From: Oscillospiraceae bacterium
GTDB taxonomy: Bacteria > Bacillota > Clostridia > Oscillospirales > Acutalibacteraceae
NCBI GenBank assembly: GCA_902788995.1
Contig: CADAMO010000010.1
Span: 1 to 35,953 of the forward strand
Length of the DNA: 35,953 bases
Direction of reading: 5' to 3'
Part shown: positions 1 through 7,244 of the stretch, piece after piece
Layout of the letters: each line of letters starts with the position of its first letter
Numbering within the stretch: position 1 is the stretch's first letter
Position numbers and translations under genes: made by a program
The notes under the pieces: model-generated
The model's input: only the letters and a program-made list of their open reading frames with translations
Told to the model about the DNA's origin: nothing
Database searches by the model: none

Positions 1-112
1 GTGCCTCTTCCCCGTTTTCGGCTGTGGATACGGAATAATTCTCCGCCTCCAGCACCGCAGTCAAAAGCCGCCGCGTGTTTTTATCGTCGTCAACCACCAG
101 AATGTGAAACAT
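1..112 (-). CDS. Response regulator, N-terminal fragment (cut by window edge)
   Basis: Reading leftward from an ATG at 112-110, the 37 visible codons give the start of a receiver domain. A hydrophobic beta strand (FHILVVDDD) carries the acidic pair that binds Mg2+ in CheY-like receivers, followed by KNTRRLLTAVLEAENYSV and TAENGEEA, the usual first helix and second strand. A GGAG ribosome binding site lies just upstream (around 119-124). The phospho-acceptor aspartate and the output domain lie outside the window, so the class (OmpR, LytTR, etc.) cannot be told. No partner kinase is visible; it would be expected to the left. Confidence 0.88.
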   Translation of the reverse strand, partial: MFHILVVDDDKNTRRLLTAVLEAENYSVSTAENGEEA

Positions 113-229
113 TTTCTCGCCTCCGTTTCGTTTATTTTATGCTTTATCCATAAACCGAAACTAAACAGAAATTCAGAAGAATCAAGGCGACGCCGCGCAA
201 TTCGGGTGTGCGGATCGCACGGCGGCACC

Positions 230-580
230 TTACTCTTTCATCTGCTCCTCCGCCCAATTGTAAACGGACTCCAGCGCCGGGATCAGCGTTCGGCCGCGTT
301 CGGCGAGGGCGTATTCCACCGTCGGCGGGATGGTGGCGTACTGCGTGCGGGTGATGAAGCCGTCCTGCTCCAGCTCCCGCAGGCATTTTGTCAGCATGGT
401 GGCAGTGATGCCCACCACCTTGCGCTCCAGCTCCCGGTAGCGCAGCGTCTGGTTCTCCGCGTCCGAGATATACCATAAGATCGGCAGCTTCCATTTCTGC
501 CCGATCAGCTCCATCGCGTAGAGGATCGGGCATTGCGTTTCGTAAATGTTTTTGTCTTTCGGCAAGGGCTTTTTCTCCAT
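230..580 (-). CDS. HxlR-family winged-helix transcriptional regulator
   Basis: A 116-aa HxlR-type DNA-binding protein. The family hallmark is present: a cysteine in a Tyr-Glu-Thr-Gln-Cys-Pro stretch (Cys17), then the helix MELIGQKWKLPILW, the recognition region TATMLTKCLRELEQDGFI, and the wing TQYATIPPTVEYALAERGRTL. In studied relatives (HxlR, YodB, HypR) this N-terminal Cys senses aldehydes, quinones or disulfide stress; that this one does so is inference. I start at the ATG at 580 because GGAG sits 6 nt upstream; a TTG at 592 would overlap that site. It faces a flavin oxidoreductase gene (693 onward), the usual partner arrangement, and probably controls it. Confidence 0.9.
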   Translation of the reverse strand: MEKKPLPKDKNIYETQCPILYAMELIGQKWKLPILWYISDAENQTLRYRELERKVVGITATMLTKCLRELEQDGFITRTQYATIPPTVEYALAERGRTLIPALESVYNWAEEQMKE

Positions 581-631
581 GATTTTCTCCAATACTATAT
601 TTTATGTAGCGACAAAGAATATTCTGCCTTC

Positions 632-659
632 TTGTTTTTCCGATGCAAGCTATTATAAT
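632..659 (+). promoter_or_regulatory. Promoter for the Old Yellow Enzyme gene
   Basis: TTGTTT at 632-637 and a perfect TATAAT at 654-659 are spaced by 16 bases. This lies 34 bases before the ATG at 693, between divergent genes. Confidence 0.6.
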
Positions 660-661
660 AG
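650..661. promoter_or_regulatory. Perfect 12-bp palindrome over the -10 box, candidate HxlR operator
   Basis: CTATTATAATAG is fully self-complementary and covers the -10 box of the rightward promoter, halfway between the regulator and the oxidoreductase. A dimeric HxlR-type repressor is the obvious candidate ligand; this is inference from position and symmetry. Confidence 0.4.
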
Positions 662-692
662 ATCCTGTCAGATTTGTAAAGGAAAAAAGACC

Positions 693-1344
693 ATGAAACA
701 GATATTTGAAGAAACAAAACTCGGAGATTTGACATTGAAAAACCGGCTGATCCGTTCGGCTACGTGGGAAGGGATCGCGACTCCCGACGGCGGTCTGCCG
801 GAGGAAGCCTACGCCATCTACGACGAATTGGCCGCCGGCGGCATGGGAGCGGTCATCACCGGCTTTACGAGCGTCGCCCTGCACGATGATTATTTCGGCG
901 GCATGATGCGGCAGTACGACGACGCGCTGATCCCGCAGTATAAGCGGCTGACCGATCTCATCCACGCCCACGGCACGCCGGTGATCGCGCAGCTGGCGCT
1001 GGGGGCGTATTACCGGGAACGGAACGGCCGGTACGTGCAGACCGAGCCGGACGATATGACGATGGAGGAAATCCGGCTTGTGGTCCGGCAGTTCGTCGAC
1101 GCCGCCGTCCGCGCCGAAAAGGCAGACTTTGACGGCGTGCAGATCCACGCGGCGCACTTTTCTTTTTAAGCCGCTTTATCAGCCCCGCGGTCAACCACAG
1201 ACCGGACCTGTACGGCGGCTCGACCGAGAGCCGCTCACGGAGTTCCGGGGACCCGACCGGCTGGCGATGGTGGACTACGTCACCGTTCACAGCAAGGACG
1301 ACATCCGGGGGAACTTCAAGGACGGCGCCGAGCTAAAAGCATAA
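693..1344 (+). pseudogene. NADH:flavin oxidoreductase (Old Yellow Enzyme family), frameshifted and shortened
   Basis: Starts MKQIFEETKLGDLTLKNR, a typical OYE opening, with the flavin-barrel motifs LKNRLIRSATWEG, PVIAQLALGA and DFDGVQIHAAH. At about 1160 the frame breaks: one T is missing in a T-rich run, so HAAHFFFLSRF becomes HAAHFSF then stop. The next frame continues correctly with LSRFISPAVNHRPDLYGGSTESR, the conserved substrate-loop region. After that, the rest of the barrel (roughly 150-180 residues in single-domain OYEs) is missing; only a short frame ending at 1344 follows. So there is both a one-base deletion and a large internal loss. The enzyme family reduces electrophilic C=C bonds with FMN and NAD(P)H. 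Almost certainly non-functional as read. Confidence 0.85.
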
Positions 1345-1359
1345 CCCCACAGACACAGC

Positions 1360-1396
1360 AACGCCTCTGAACCACATCGGCTCGGAGGCGTTTTGT
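1360..1396 (+). terminator. Rho-independent terminator after the OYE remnant
   Basis: AACGCCTC at 1360-1367 pairs perfectly with GAGGCGTT at 1385-1392, followed by TTTTGTTATT. Confidence 0.75.
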
Positions 1397-1563
1397 TATT
1401 TCTGCCCGGGTGGGCAGATCTTCGGCAGGATTTCAAGGAAACGCCGCCCGATCCTTTCTGCGTCATAGCCGTTGGCCTCGCAGATGAACCGGACGGTATC
1501 CGGCAGCAATACGTGACCCTTTGCTTTCTTTGCTTTGTATTTCTGCCACCCTTCGTATTCCTT
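1396..1563 (-). pseudogene. 55-codon open remnant of an unrecognised gene
   Basis: Leftward, an open stretch without a start codon begins right after a stop (1566-1564) and reads KEYEGWQKYKAKKAKGHVL through RFICEANGYDAERIGRRF to LEILPKICPPGQK and stop at 1398-1396. Its composition (alternating basic and aromatic residues, a plausible amphipathic C-terminal helix) looks like real protein rather than chance, but I do not recognise the family. No start or ribosome binding site is attached, so at best it is the tail of a lost gene. It occupies part of the otherwise gene-poor 1345-1924 gap. Confidence 0.35.
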
Positions 1564-1581
1564 TTAATCCGCGCAACTTCA

Positions 1582-1617
1582 ACAGCCCCGTCCGTCGCGG
1601 CAGTCCGGCGGGGCTGT
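1582..1617. repeat. Inverted repeat with 8-bp perfect stem
   Basis: ACAGCCCC (1582-1589) pairs with GGGGCTGT (1610-1617). There is no T-run on either side, so a terminator role is not supported. It sits at the upstream edge of the remnant ending at 1396. Confidence 0.4.
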
Positions 1618-1647
1618 CATCATGTTTCATAATCAGACCTGTAAAAA

Positions 1648-1827
1648 ATGAACGCAAACGAAACGGAATCTCTGCAGAGGATGTTTGCCTGTATTCTTGA
1701 AAACGGCAATATCTGCAAGATCCTGATGGAAAAACGGCGGCCCTCAGATAAAAGAAAGCCTTTGCCTTGCAATCCGGGAGTTCTGACACCGCACAAAACG
1801 AAAACAACCTCCGCTTTTGAAAAATAG
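1648..1827 (+). other. Possible 59-codon open frame, unrecognised
   Basis: ATG at 1648 opens a frame of 59 codons ending TAG at 1827. It begins MNANETESLQRMFACILENG and is lysine/arginine rich afterwards. No ribosome binding site precedes the ATG. The first 30 residues could be the tail of an alpha-helical protein, but I cannot name a family. It may be a remnant or chance. Confidence 0.2.
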
Positions 1828-1847
1828 TTTCCTGGCGCATTTTATCC

Positions 1848-1877
1848 TTGAAATGCCAACACAAATCCGTGTATAAT
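1848..1877 (+). promoter_or_regulatory. Promoter for the GH16/hydrolase pair
   Basis: TTGAAA at 1848-1853 and perfect TATAAT at 1872-1877, spaced by 18 bases, about 48 bases before the ATG at 1925. Confidence 0.65.
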
Positions 1878-1924
1878 ATAACCGGAAGCCGCCGTATTGA
1901 GCGGCGGAAATGAGAGTTGTTCTT

Positions 1925-2583
1925 ATGTCCATACAGAATGTATTCAGATCCATTATTGCGTTTTTTCAGTCGATCTGGCTGTTTCTCGCAGGACTGTTTT
2001 CTCCGGCGGCGGCAAAGCCGGCTGGTACAGCTGCGGCCTGTGTACCACGGGATTGTTCGAGCAGACCTACGGCTATTTTGAGGTCCGCTGCATTTTGCCC
2101 AAGGGCGTCGGGATGTGGTCGGCCTTCTGGATGCTGCCGCAGGACTTCAGCCACACGGTGGGCAACGGCGGGACGGACGGCGCGGAGCTGAACGTGTTTG
2201 AGTCCCCCAATTACCGCTATAAGCTCAGCGATAACGTCAACGTCGTGACGACAAACATCCATATCGACGGCTACGGCAAGGAGGAACGGTCTGAAAACGT
2301 GGCGACCCCGTTTATTGAAGGCAACGACCCCTATGAGACCTATAACACCTACGGTGTGGAGTGGAACGAAAACGAGTATATCTTCTACGTCAATGGCGTT
2401 GAAACGGGCCGCTCAACCTTTGGCGGGACGTCCCGGGTGCCGGAGTACCTTCTGCTGACGGCGGAGGTGGGCGGCGCCAACGGCGTTGCCGGATCAAGCT
2501 GGGCGGGCGACGCGTTGGCCTCCAATGCGCAGCCCTCCGATTTCGTGATCGATTACGTCAGGGTTTATCAGTATCGTCAGTGA
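1925..2583 (+). pseudogene. GH16-family beta-glucanase-like protein with internal deletion and frameshift
   Basis: The ATG at 1925 opens a hydrophobic leader (MSIQNVFRSIIAFFQS, then IWLFLAGLFS) nearly the same as that of the next gene. The enzyme itself is in another frame from about 1995: GYFEVRCILPKGVGMWSAFWMLP is the GH16 strand and loop preceding the active site. ELNVFE then stands where GH16 has ExDxxE, so both glutamates remain but the aspartate is Asn. The C-terminal strands follow (YGVEWNENEYIFYVNGVE, FVIDYVRVYQY). A full GH16 domain is about 230-260 residues; the N-terminal 100 or so are missing between leader and catalytic part. The leader frame slips by one base at TTTTCTCC. Such enzymes cleave beta-1,3 or beta-1,3-1,4 glucans outside the cell; this copy is probably dead. 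Confidence 0.75.
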
Positions 2584-2601
2584 TAAAAAGGAGCTACTGT
2601 C

Positions 2602-3537
2602 ATGTCATTTTTCTCAAAGATTATTGCGTTTTTTATGTCAATTATCGCATTCTTCTCCGGCCTGTTTTCCGGCGGGAAGAAACCTGCCGATTCCAACGTT
2701 ACCCCAACCAATCCAACGGCGAACATGTTTTACGATTATGCCTACGGCAGCGATCCCCGTCAGATTCTTGATCTGGTTCTTCCCGAAAACACAGCAGATG
2801 AATGCGGATTGATCCTGTTTATCCACGGCGGCGGATGGATCTCCGGAAACAAAGACCAGTACAGAGGCGCGCTGAACAACGCCGCCCGGATGGGCTATGC
2901 GGGCGCGGCCATCAACTACCGTTATCTTTCTGATGCGGTACATATGGAACAACTGATGTCGGACGTTGCCGCAGCGTTGAATGAAATCAAAGAATTGGCC
3001 GCCGGACGCGACATACAGCTGAACAGGGTTTTGCTGACCGGCTCCTCCGCAGGCGCGCATATGTCCCTGCTCTATGCGTATCATTACGCGGACGCCGCCG
3101 CGATCACACCCGTTGCGGCGGTCAGCTACTGCGGCCCTGCCGATCTGACCTCACAGACGTTTATTGAACAGAATCAGCTCGGCGATACAGCTGCCATGAT
3201 CGGCCTTCTGAACCGATTGACAGGCGTTTCCGTCTCCGAGGCGGAGTACCGGAACCAAAGCGGACGGTACGGCGAATGGATCAGCGCATTGAAAGCGTAT
3301 TCGCCGCTTTATCAGGTCACGTCGAACAGCGTTCCCACCGTGCTCGGCCACGGAAAAAAGGATGCGATCGTTCCCTTTGATACCGCTGCGGCGCTGAATA
3401 CGGCGTTGGCAGAAAAAGGAGTTACGCATGATTTCGTCATATTCCCGAATTCCGGTCATGATCTGGATCAGGATTCGGATGCCGCTTCTCAGATCTATGG
3501 TCTTCTGGTTCAATACGCCCGGACGTATCTCGGATAG
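2602..3537 (+). CDS. Alpha/beta-hydrolase, esterase/lipase (BD-FAE / hormone-sensitive-lipase-like)
   Basis: A 311-aa serine hydrolase. The oxyanion motif HGGGW (in LILFIHGGGWISG), the nucleophile elbow GSSAG, an aspartate in HGKKDAIVPF and a histidine in NSGHDLD make a complete catalytic triad. The N-terminus (MSFFSKIIAFFMSIIAFF, then SGLFSGGKKP) is a 20-residue hydrophobic segment with Lys after it: a signal anchor or uncleaved leader, putting the enzyme at the cell surface. It is homologous to the leader of the GH16 remnant just upstream. AAGGAG at 2588-2593 fixes the start; the gene is 18 bases after the GH16 stop, so one transcript. The family removes acetyl or other ester groups from polysaccharides; the glucanase neighbour fits that, but the substrate is not known. 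Confidence 0.88.
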   Translation: MSFFSKIIAFFMSIIAFFSGLFSGGKKPADSNVTPTNPTANMFYDYAYGSDPRQILDLVLPENTADECGLILFIHGGGWISGNKDQYRGALNNAARMGYAGAAINYRYLSDAVHMEQLMSDVAAALNEIKELAAGRDIQLNRVLLTGSSAGAHMSLLYAYHYADAAAITPVAAVSYCGPADLTSQTFIEQNQLGDTAAMIGLLNRLTGVSVSEAEYRNQSGRYGEWISALKAYSPLYQVTSNSVPTVLGHGKKDAIVPFDTAAALNTALAEKGVTHDFVIFPNSGHDLDQDSDAASQIYGLLVQYARTYLG

Positions 3538-3583
3538 TGCCGTTCGGGAAAGTACGAAAAAATTGAATCTTGCATCATGATTA

Positions 3584-3617
3584 CGGCAGCGCCCGGTTCG
3601 GACGCTGCCGCTGTTTT
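3584..3617 (+). terminator. Terminator after the hydrolase
   Basis: CGGCAGCG (3584-3591) pairs perfectly with CGCTGCCG (3603-3610), loop of 11, followed by CTGTTTTC. Confidence 0.65.
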
Positions 3618-3627
3618 CAGGTTTTCA

Positions 3628-3666
3628 ATGTCGATTGCTGCGTTTTTCAATATCTTTCTCTCCTAA
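3628..3666 (+). other. Short leader-like open frame, possible third copy of the AFF leader
   Basis: ATG at 3628 reads MSIAAFFNIFLS then stop. It resembles the leaders of the two genes before it (MSIQNVFRSIIAFF and MSFFSKIIAFF). It may be what is left of a third paralogous leader, or chance in an AT-rich spot. No RBS. Confidence 0.25.
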
Positions 3667-3720
3667 AACAAAAAAATGTGCAGCCGAAGCTACGCACCGA
3701 AAAACGCAACTCCCGCTTGC

Positions 3721-3829
3721 GCCACACAAGTTTCCGACAATTCATACAAGAATGCGAAAATGGAGCATGCATTTTTACCATGGCAAAAATGCATGCTCGC
3801 ACAAATTGTCGGTTATTCACTTGTGTGGC
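3721..3829. repeat. 109-nt near-perfect palindrome
   Basis: Three nested perfect arms: GCCACACAAGT (3721-3731) with 3819-3829; CCGACAATT (3734-3742) with 3804-3812; and GAGCATGCATTTTT (3763-3776) with 3785-3798. The centre is CCATGG at 3778-3783. Asymmetric internal loops lie between the arms. No T-run follows, and no coding frame is convincing. It is the main content of the 648-base gap between hydrolase and GH3, along with two terminators and a promoter. It could be a miniature inverted-repeat element, an RNA hairpin or a protein-binding cruciform. Confidence 0.85.
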
Positions 3830-3970
3830 ACAATCATCTTATCATAAAAATAGAGCAGAATCAAGATAAAAAATATATAAAGATCCATACGAAGTCGTAA
3901 GCATCCAACTGGGGGTTGCAAATGAACGCCCAGGGGTTTGCAATTCTATCAATATTTGCGTTCTTTGCCA

Positions 3971-4010
3971 ACGCTGAAACCTTGTATATCAACGGTTTCA
4001 GTGTTTTTTC
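3971..4010 (+). terminator. Strong terminator of unknown parent transcript
   Basis: ACGCTGAAACC (3971-3981) pairs with GGTTTCAGTGT (3994-4004; one G-T pair), directly followed by six T and TCTTTTG. It lies about 430 bases after the hydrolase stop, which already has its own terminator, so it may end an unseen RNA made from the palindrome region. Confidence 0.75.
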
Positions 4011-4088
4011 TTTTGTTGAAAACGCGTTTTTCGCAAACAGCGGCCGGTGTCTGCCTCGATTTTTTCCGCGCAAGCGGCCGTATTCCTG

Positions 4089-4118
4089 TTGCCGCGCCCT
4101 GCATTTTCATGGTATAAT
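4089..4118 (+). promoter_or_regulatory. Promoter for the GH3 gene
   Basis: TTGCCG at 4089-4094 and perfect TATAAT at 4113-4118, spacing 18, about 68 bases before the ATG. Confidence 0.65.
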
Positions 4119-4185
4119 AAGGCGACAGGCTGATACCGACAAAACGAATCAGATTTCATCAACCCTTTATCAGGAGGATATTGCC

Positions 4186-6432
4186 ATGTTCGATTATCAG
4201 AATCCCGCCCTTTCCGCGGATGCGCGGGCGGCGGATCTTCTCGGCAGGATGACGCTGGAGGAGAAGGCGGCCCAGACCTGCATGATGCGCGGCGTGGAAT
4301 ACGCCACGAAGCCGGACCCCCGGCAGCACTGCAGCGTGGAACCGGACACGGAATTCGATACGGCCCGGCTGGAGGAGGACTTTGGAGGGGACGGGATCGG
4401 CTTCATCCACGATATGTATTCCACTCCCGCTGCCTTCAACAGGATCCAGCGGTATTTCATCGAAAACTCCCGGCTGGGGATCCCCGCGATCTTTACGGGG
4501 GAGGCCCTGCACGGCATCAGCGGCGTGCGGGGGACGGTGTTCCCCACGCCCCTCAACTTCGGCGCGACCTTTGACCCGGAGCTGATTCGCCGGGTCGGCG
4601 GGGCCATCGGGCGGGAGACCCGGGCCCTGGGCATGCACGAGATCCTCGCCCCTAATCTGGACGTGGCGCGGGAATCCCGTTGGGGCCGGATCGAGGAGAC
4701 CTTCGGCGAGGACACCTATCTCTCCTCCCGGATGGCGGCGGCCATCATTTCCGGCGAACAGAAGGGCGACGTTTCCCGCCCCGACGCGGTGATTGCGGAG
4801 CCGAAGCACTACTGCGTCCACGGCATTGCCGAGGGCGGCACCAACTGCTCCCCCGCCCGGGCCGGCCGGCGGGAAGTGGAAAGCTGCTACCTGCCGGTCT
4901 TTGAGGCCGGCGTCCGCGAGGGCGGCGCGTACAACGTGATGGTCAGCTACAACTGCGTGGACGGCGATCCCCTGATGTGCTCCGAGTGGTATCTGAAGGA
5001 CGTGCTGAAAAAGCGGTTCGGGCTGAGAGGCTATGCCCGCTCTGACTGGGGCGGCGTGGGACGGCTGAAAAGCGCCCATCATCTGGTCTCCACCGACGAG
5101 GACGCCATCGGCCTTGCCCTGCGCAACGGGCTGGACGTGCAGGGCTGCGACTATCCCCCGGTTTTCTGGAAAAAGACCGTCGTTTCGCTGGTGAAGGCCG
5201 GAAAGCTTTCCGTGGAACGGCTGGACGATATCGTGTTCCGGGTGCTCCGGGTGAAGTTTGAGCTGGGGCTCTTCGAGCGCCCCTATACCGACGAAAAGGC
5301 CTGGGAGGGCGTGATCCGCTGTGAGGAGCACCGGGCTTTATCCCATGAGGTGGCAAGGGAATCCCTCGTTTTGCTGAAAAACAACGGTGTGCTGCCCCTG
5401 AAAAAGAACCTGCGGTCCGTCGCCCTGATCGGTCCCTCCTCCGCCGCGCAGAAGATCGGCGGGTATTCCTCCACGCCCCAGTTCCCGATACCGTCGCTCT
5501 ATGAGGAGCTGAAGGCGGCGCTGGGCGAGGACGTGACGGTCCGGCAGTGCAACGGCTGCGCCATCACCTACGACAAAAAGCAGCCCCGGGTGGTGGACGG
5601 GCAGCCACACCTCTACTCCGAGGGCGAGGAGGAGATCGCCGACGAGATGGAGGAGGCCCTCTCCATCGCCTCCTCCTGCGACGCGATCCTCTTTGTGGGC
5701 GGCGACAACACCGTCACCAGCGGCGAGGGTCACGACCGGTGCGAGCTGACCCTGAACGGCCGTCAGCGGGAGCTGATCGAACAGCTCGCTTCCCTCGGCA
5801 AGCCGCTGATTCTGGTGGTGGAGAACGGCAAGCCGCTGGACCTCTCCCGGGAAAACGAGGTGTGCGACGCCATTCTCATGGCCTTTTTCGGCGGGGAAAC
5901 CGGCGCGCGGGCCATTGCGGAGGCGCTGACGGGCGTATTCAGCCCGGCGGGTCGCCTGCCCCTGTCCCTGCCCCGCAGCTCCACCCGGATCCCCTGCTAC
6001 TATTCCATGCTGCCCGGCGGCGCGGAGAACTTCCTCGAAGGGCCGAAAAACGCCCTGTTCCCCTTTGGCTACGGCCTGAGCTATACGGAATTTGAGTACG
6101 CCGACCTTGCGATCGAGCAGACCGGCGAACGCCGCTTCACGGTCTCCTGCGACGTAAAGAACGTCGGGGATATGGACGGGGACGAAGTGGTTCAGCTCTA
6201 TCTCGACGACGCGGACAGCTCGGTGGTCACCCCGCCCCTGCTGCTGAAGGGCTTCCAACGCGTACACCTCAAAGCGGGGGAAGAGACGCGCGTCAGCTTC
6301 CCGCTCGATGAAACCCATCTGAAGCTGATGGATATCCGGTACGAGTGGACGGTGGAGCCGGGCCGGTTCCGCGTCCTTGTCGGGGCGGGCTCCCGGGACC
6401 TCCGTCTGGAGGGCGAATTCACGGTGGAATAA
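4186..6432 (+). CDS. Glycoside hydrolase family 3 beta-glycosidase (beta-glucosidase/xylosidase type)
   Basis: A 748-aa protein with the full three-part GH3 layout. The N-terminal (beta/alpha)8 barrel carries GIPAIFTGEALHG, FPTPLNFGATFD and KHYCVHG; the nucleophile is Asp287 in YARSDWGG. The second alpha/beta domain (about 390-600) holds a candidate acid/base Glu514 in SGEGHDRCELTLNGRQ. A fibronectin-III-like C-terminal domain (about 650-740) shows DVKNVGDMDGDEVVQLYL. The EMFGxD-like loop ETFGEDTYLSSRM is also typical. No signal peptide, so it acts inside on imported oligosaccharides. The start is the ATG at 4186 with AGGAGG at 4172-4177; the frame is open further upstream but unsupported. 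It stands alone with its own promoter. Sugar specificity cannot be read from the sequence. Confidence 0.95.
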   Translation: MFDYQNPALSADARAADLLGRMTLEEKAAQTCMMRGVEYATKPDPRQHCSVEPDTEFDTARLEEDFGGDGIGFIHDMYSTPAAFNRIQRYFIENSRLGIPAIFTGEALHGISGVRGTVFPTPLNFGATFDPELIRRVGGAIGRETRALGMHEILAPNLDVARESRWGRIEETFGEDTYLSSRMAAAIISGEQKGDVSRPDAVIAEPKHYCVHGIAEGGTNCSPARAGRREVESCYLPVFEAGVREGGAYNVMVSYNCVDGDPLMCSEWYLKDVLKKRFGLRGYARSDWGGVGRLKSAHHLVSTDEDAIGLALRNGLDVQGCDYPPVFWKKTVVSLVKAGKLSVERLDDIVFRVLRVKFELGLFERPYTDEKAWEGVIRCEEHRALSHEVARESLVLLKNNGVLPLKKNLRSVALIGPSSAAQKIGGYSSTPQFPIPSLYEELKAALGEDVTVRQCNGCAITYDKKQPRVVDGQPHLYSEGEEEIADEMEEALSIASSCDAILFVGGDNTVTSGEGHDRCELTLNGRQRELIEQLASLGKPLILVVENGKPLDLSRENEVCDAILMAFFGGETGARAIAEALTGVFSPAGRLPLSLPRSSTRIPCYYSMLPGGAENFLEGPKNALFPFGYGLSYTEFEYADLAIEQTGERRFTVSCDVKNVGDMDGDEVVQLYLDDADSSVVTPPLLLKGFQRVHLKAGEETRVSFPLDETHLKLMDIRYEWTVEPGRFRVLVGAGSRDLRLEGEFTVE

Positions 6433-6644
6433 AGCGTTTCCGGCTTCGTCGTCCCTGCGGTTCCGCTTCTCTTCCGTATGACCGGTATGATCCGGAAGGA
6501 AACGAATCGCGGCAGAGGGTTGGCCGCTTTACCATCACGGATGAAAGCGCGATGATGCTATCGGGCGAATCAAAAACAGACCGCGGGAAAAATCAATCCC
6601 GTATATCATTTTTGACAAAAACAGTTTTTCAGAGGAAGGCGATC

Positions 6645-7229
6645 ATGGGACTTCATTCGGATCACCAGACGGTAAACTACAACAGACAGATCCCCGTCAG
6701 AAAAGAGCCGGACGTTTTCATCGCCGGGGGCGGCCCGGCCGGGGTCGCGGCGGCCGTTGCTGCCGCACGGGCGGGCAGGCGCGTTTTTCTGGTGGAACCC
6801 TTCCCCGCGTTGGGCGGGGCGGCGGTCAACATGCTGGTGCCGGGGTTTATGACCTTCGGCGACGGGGAGCTGAGCTTTTTTGCCGGGGCGGAATCGGAAT
6901 ACGGCGACGAAGAGGGCCGGGTCATGGCGGCGACGCTCTGCGGCGTCTGGTCCGGCGTGACGGAGGGCTCTGCTGACATGCACGACAAACCTGTTTCATG
7001 GAAATCATTCGCCCCGGCGGCAACCTCCCGTCAGCGGGAGGCGATCAAATGGAGCGTCTCTTACGCCTACAACGCCACGGACGCTTCCCTGCCCCGGGCG
7101 CCGGGCAATTACGCCTTTACAATCTCCCTTGGGCGTGGTATGATAAAACAGGAAATAAAAAAGGTCCGAATCCGTTGCGGAGCCCGTCGTCGGGGCCCGT
7201 CTGATTGCGGATATCCGGTGATCCGGTGA
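6645..7229 (+). pseudogene. FAD-dependent oxidoreductase (FAD_oxidored-type), internally deleted
   Basis: AGAGGAAGG at 6631-6639 precedes ATG 6645. The start is intact: RKEPDVFIAGGGPAGVAAAV is a Rossmann FAD-binding GxGxxG motif, then VFLVEPFPALGGAAVNMLVP and GFMTFGDGE. Directly after comes ESEYGDEEGRVMAATLCGVW, which in full-length relatives lies well over 100 residues further on. From about residue 110 nothing of the family can be recognised although the frame stays open to 7229. Full-length relatives are 400-600 aa, so most of the enzyme is gone. A good promoter for the next gene lies inside its 3' part (7116-7144). The 212 bases before it (6433-6644) hold only a weak 5-bp stem (6584-6601). 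Confidence 0.75.
7116..7144 (+). promoter_or_regulatory. Promoter for pyrimidine-nucleoside phosphorylase
   Basis: TTTACA at 7116-7121 and TATGAT at 7139-7144 with the optimal 17-base spacing, 100 bases before the start codon, located within the broken FAD oxidoreductase gene. Confidence 0.7.
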
Positions 7230-7244
7230 AGGAGACGTTGCATC

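Noticed and set aside
581-592. TTG start of the HxlR gene
   Set aside because: It overlaps the ribosome binding site that serves ATG 580.
3916-4185. N-terminal extension of the GH3 protein by 90 residues
   Set aside because: It would run through a terminator and the promoter; AGGAGG is at the ATG 4186.
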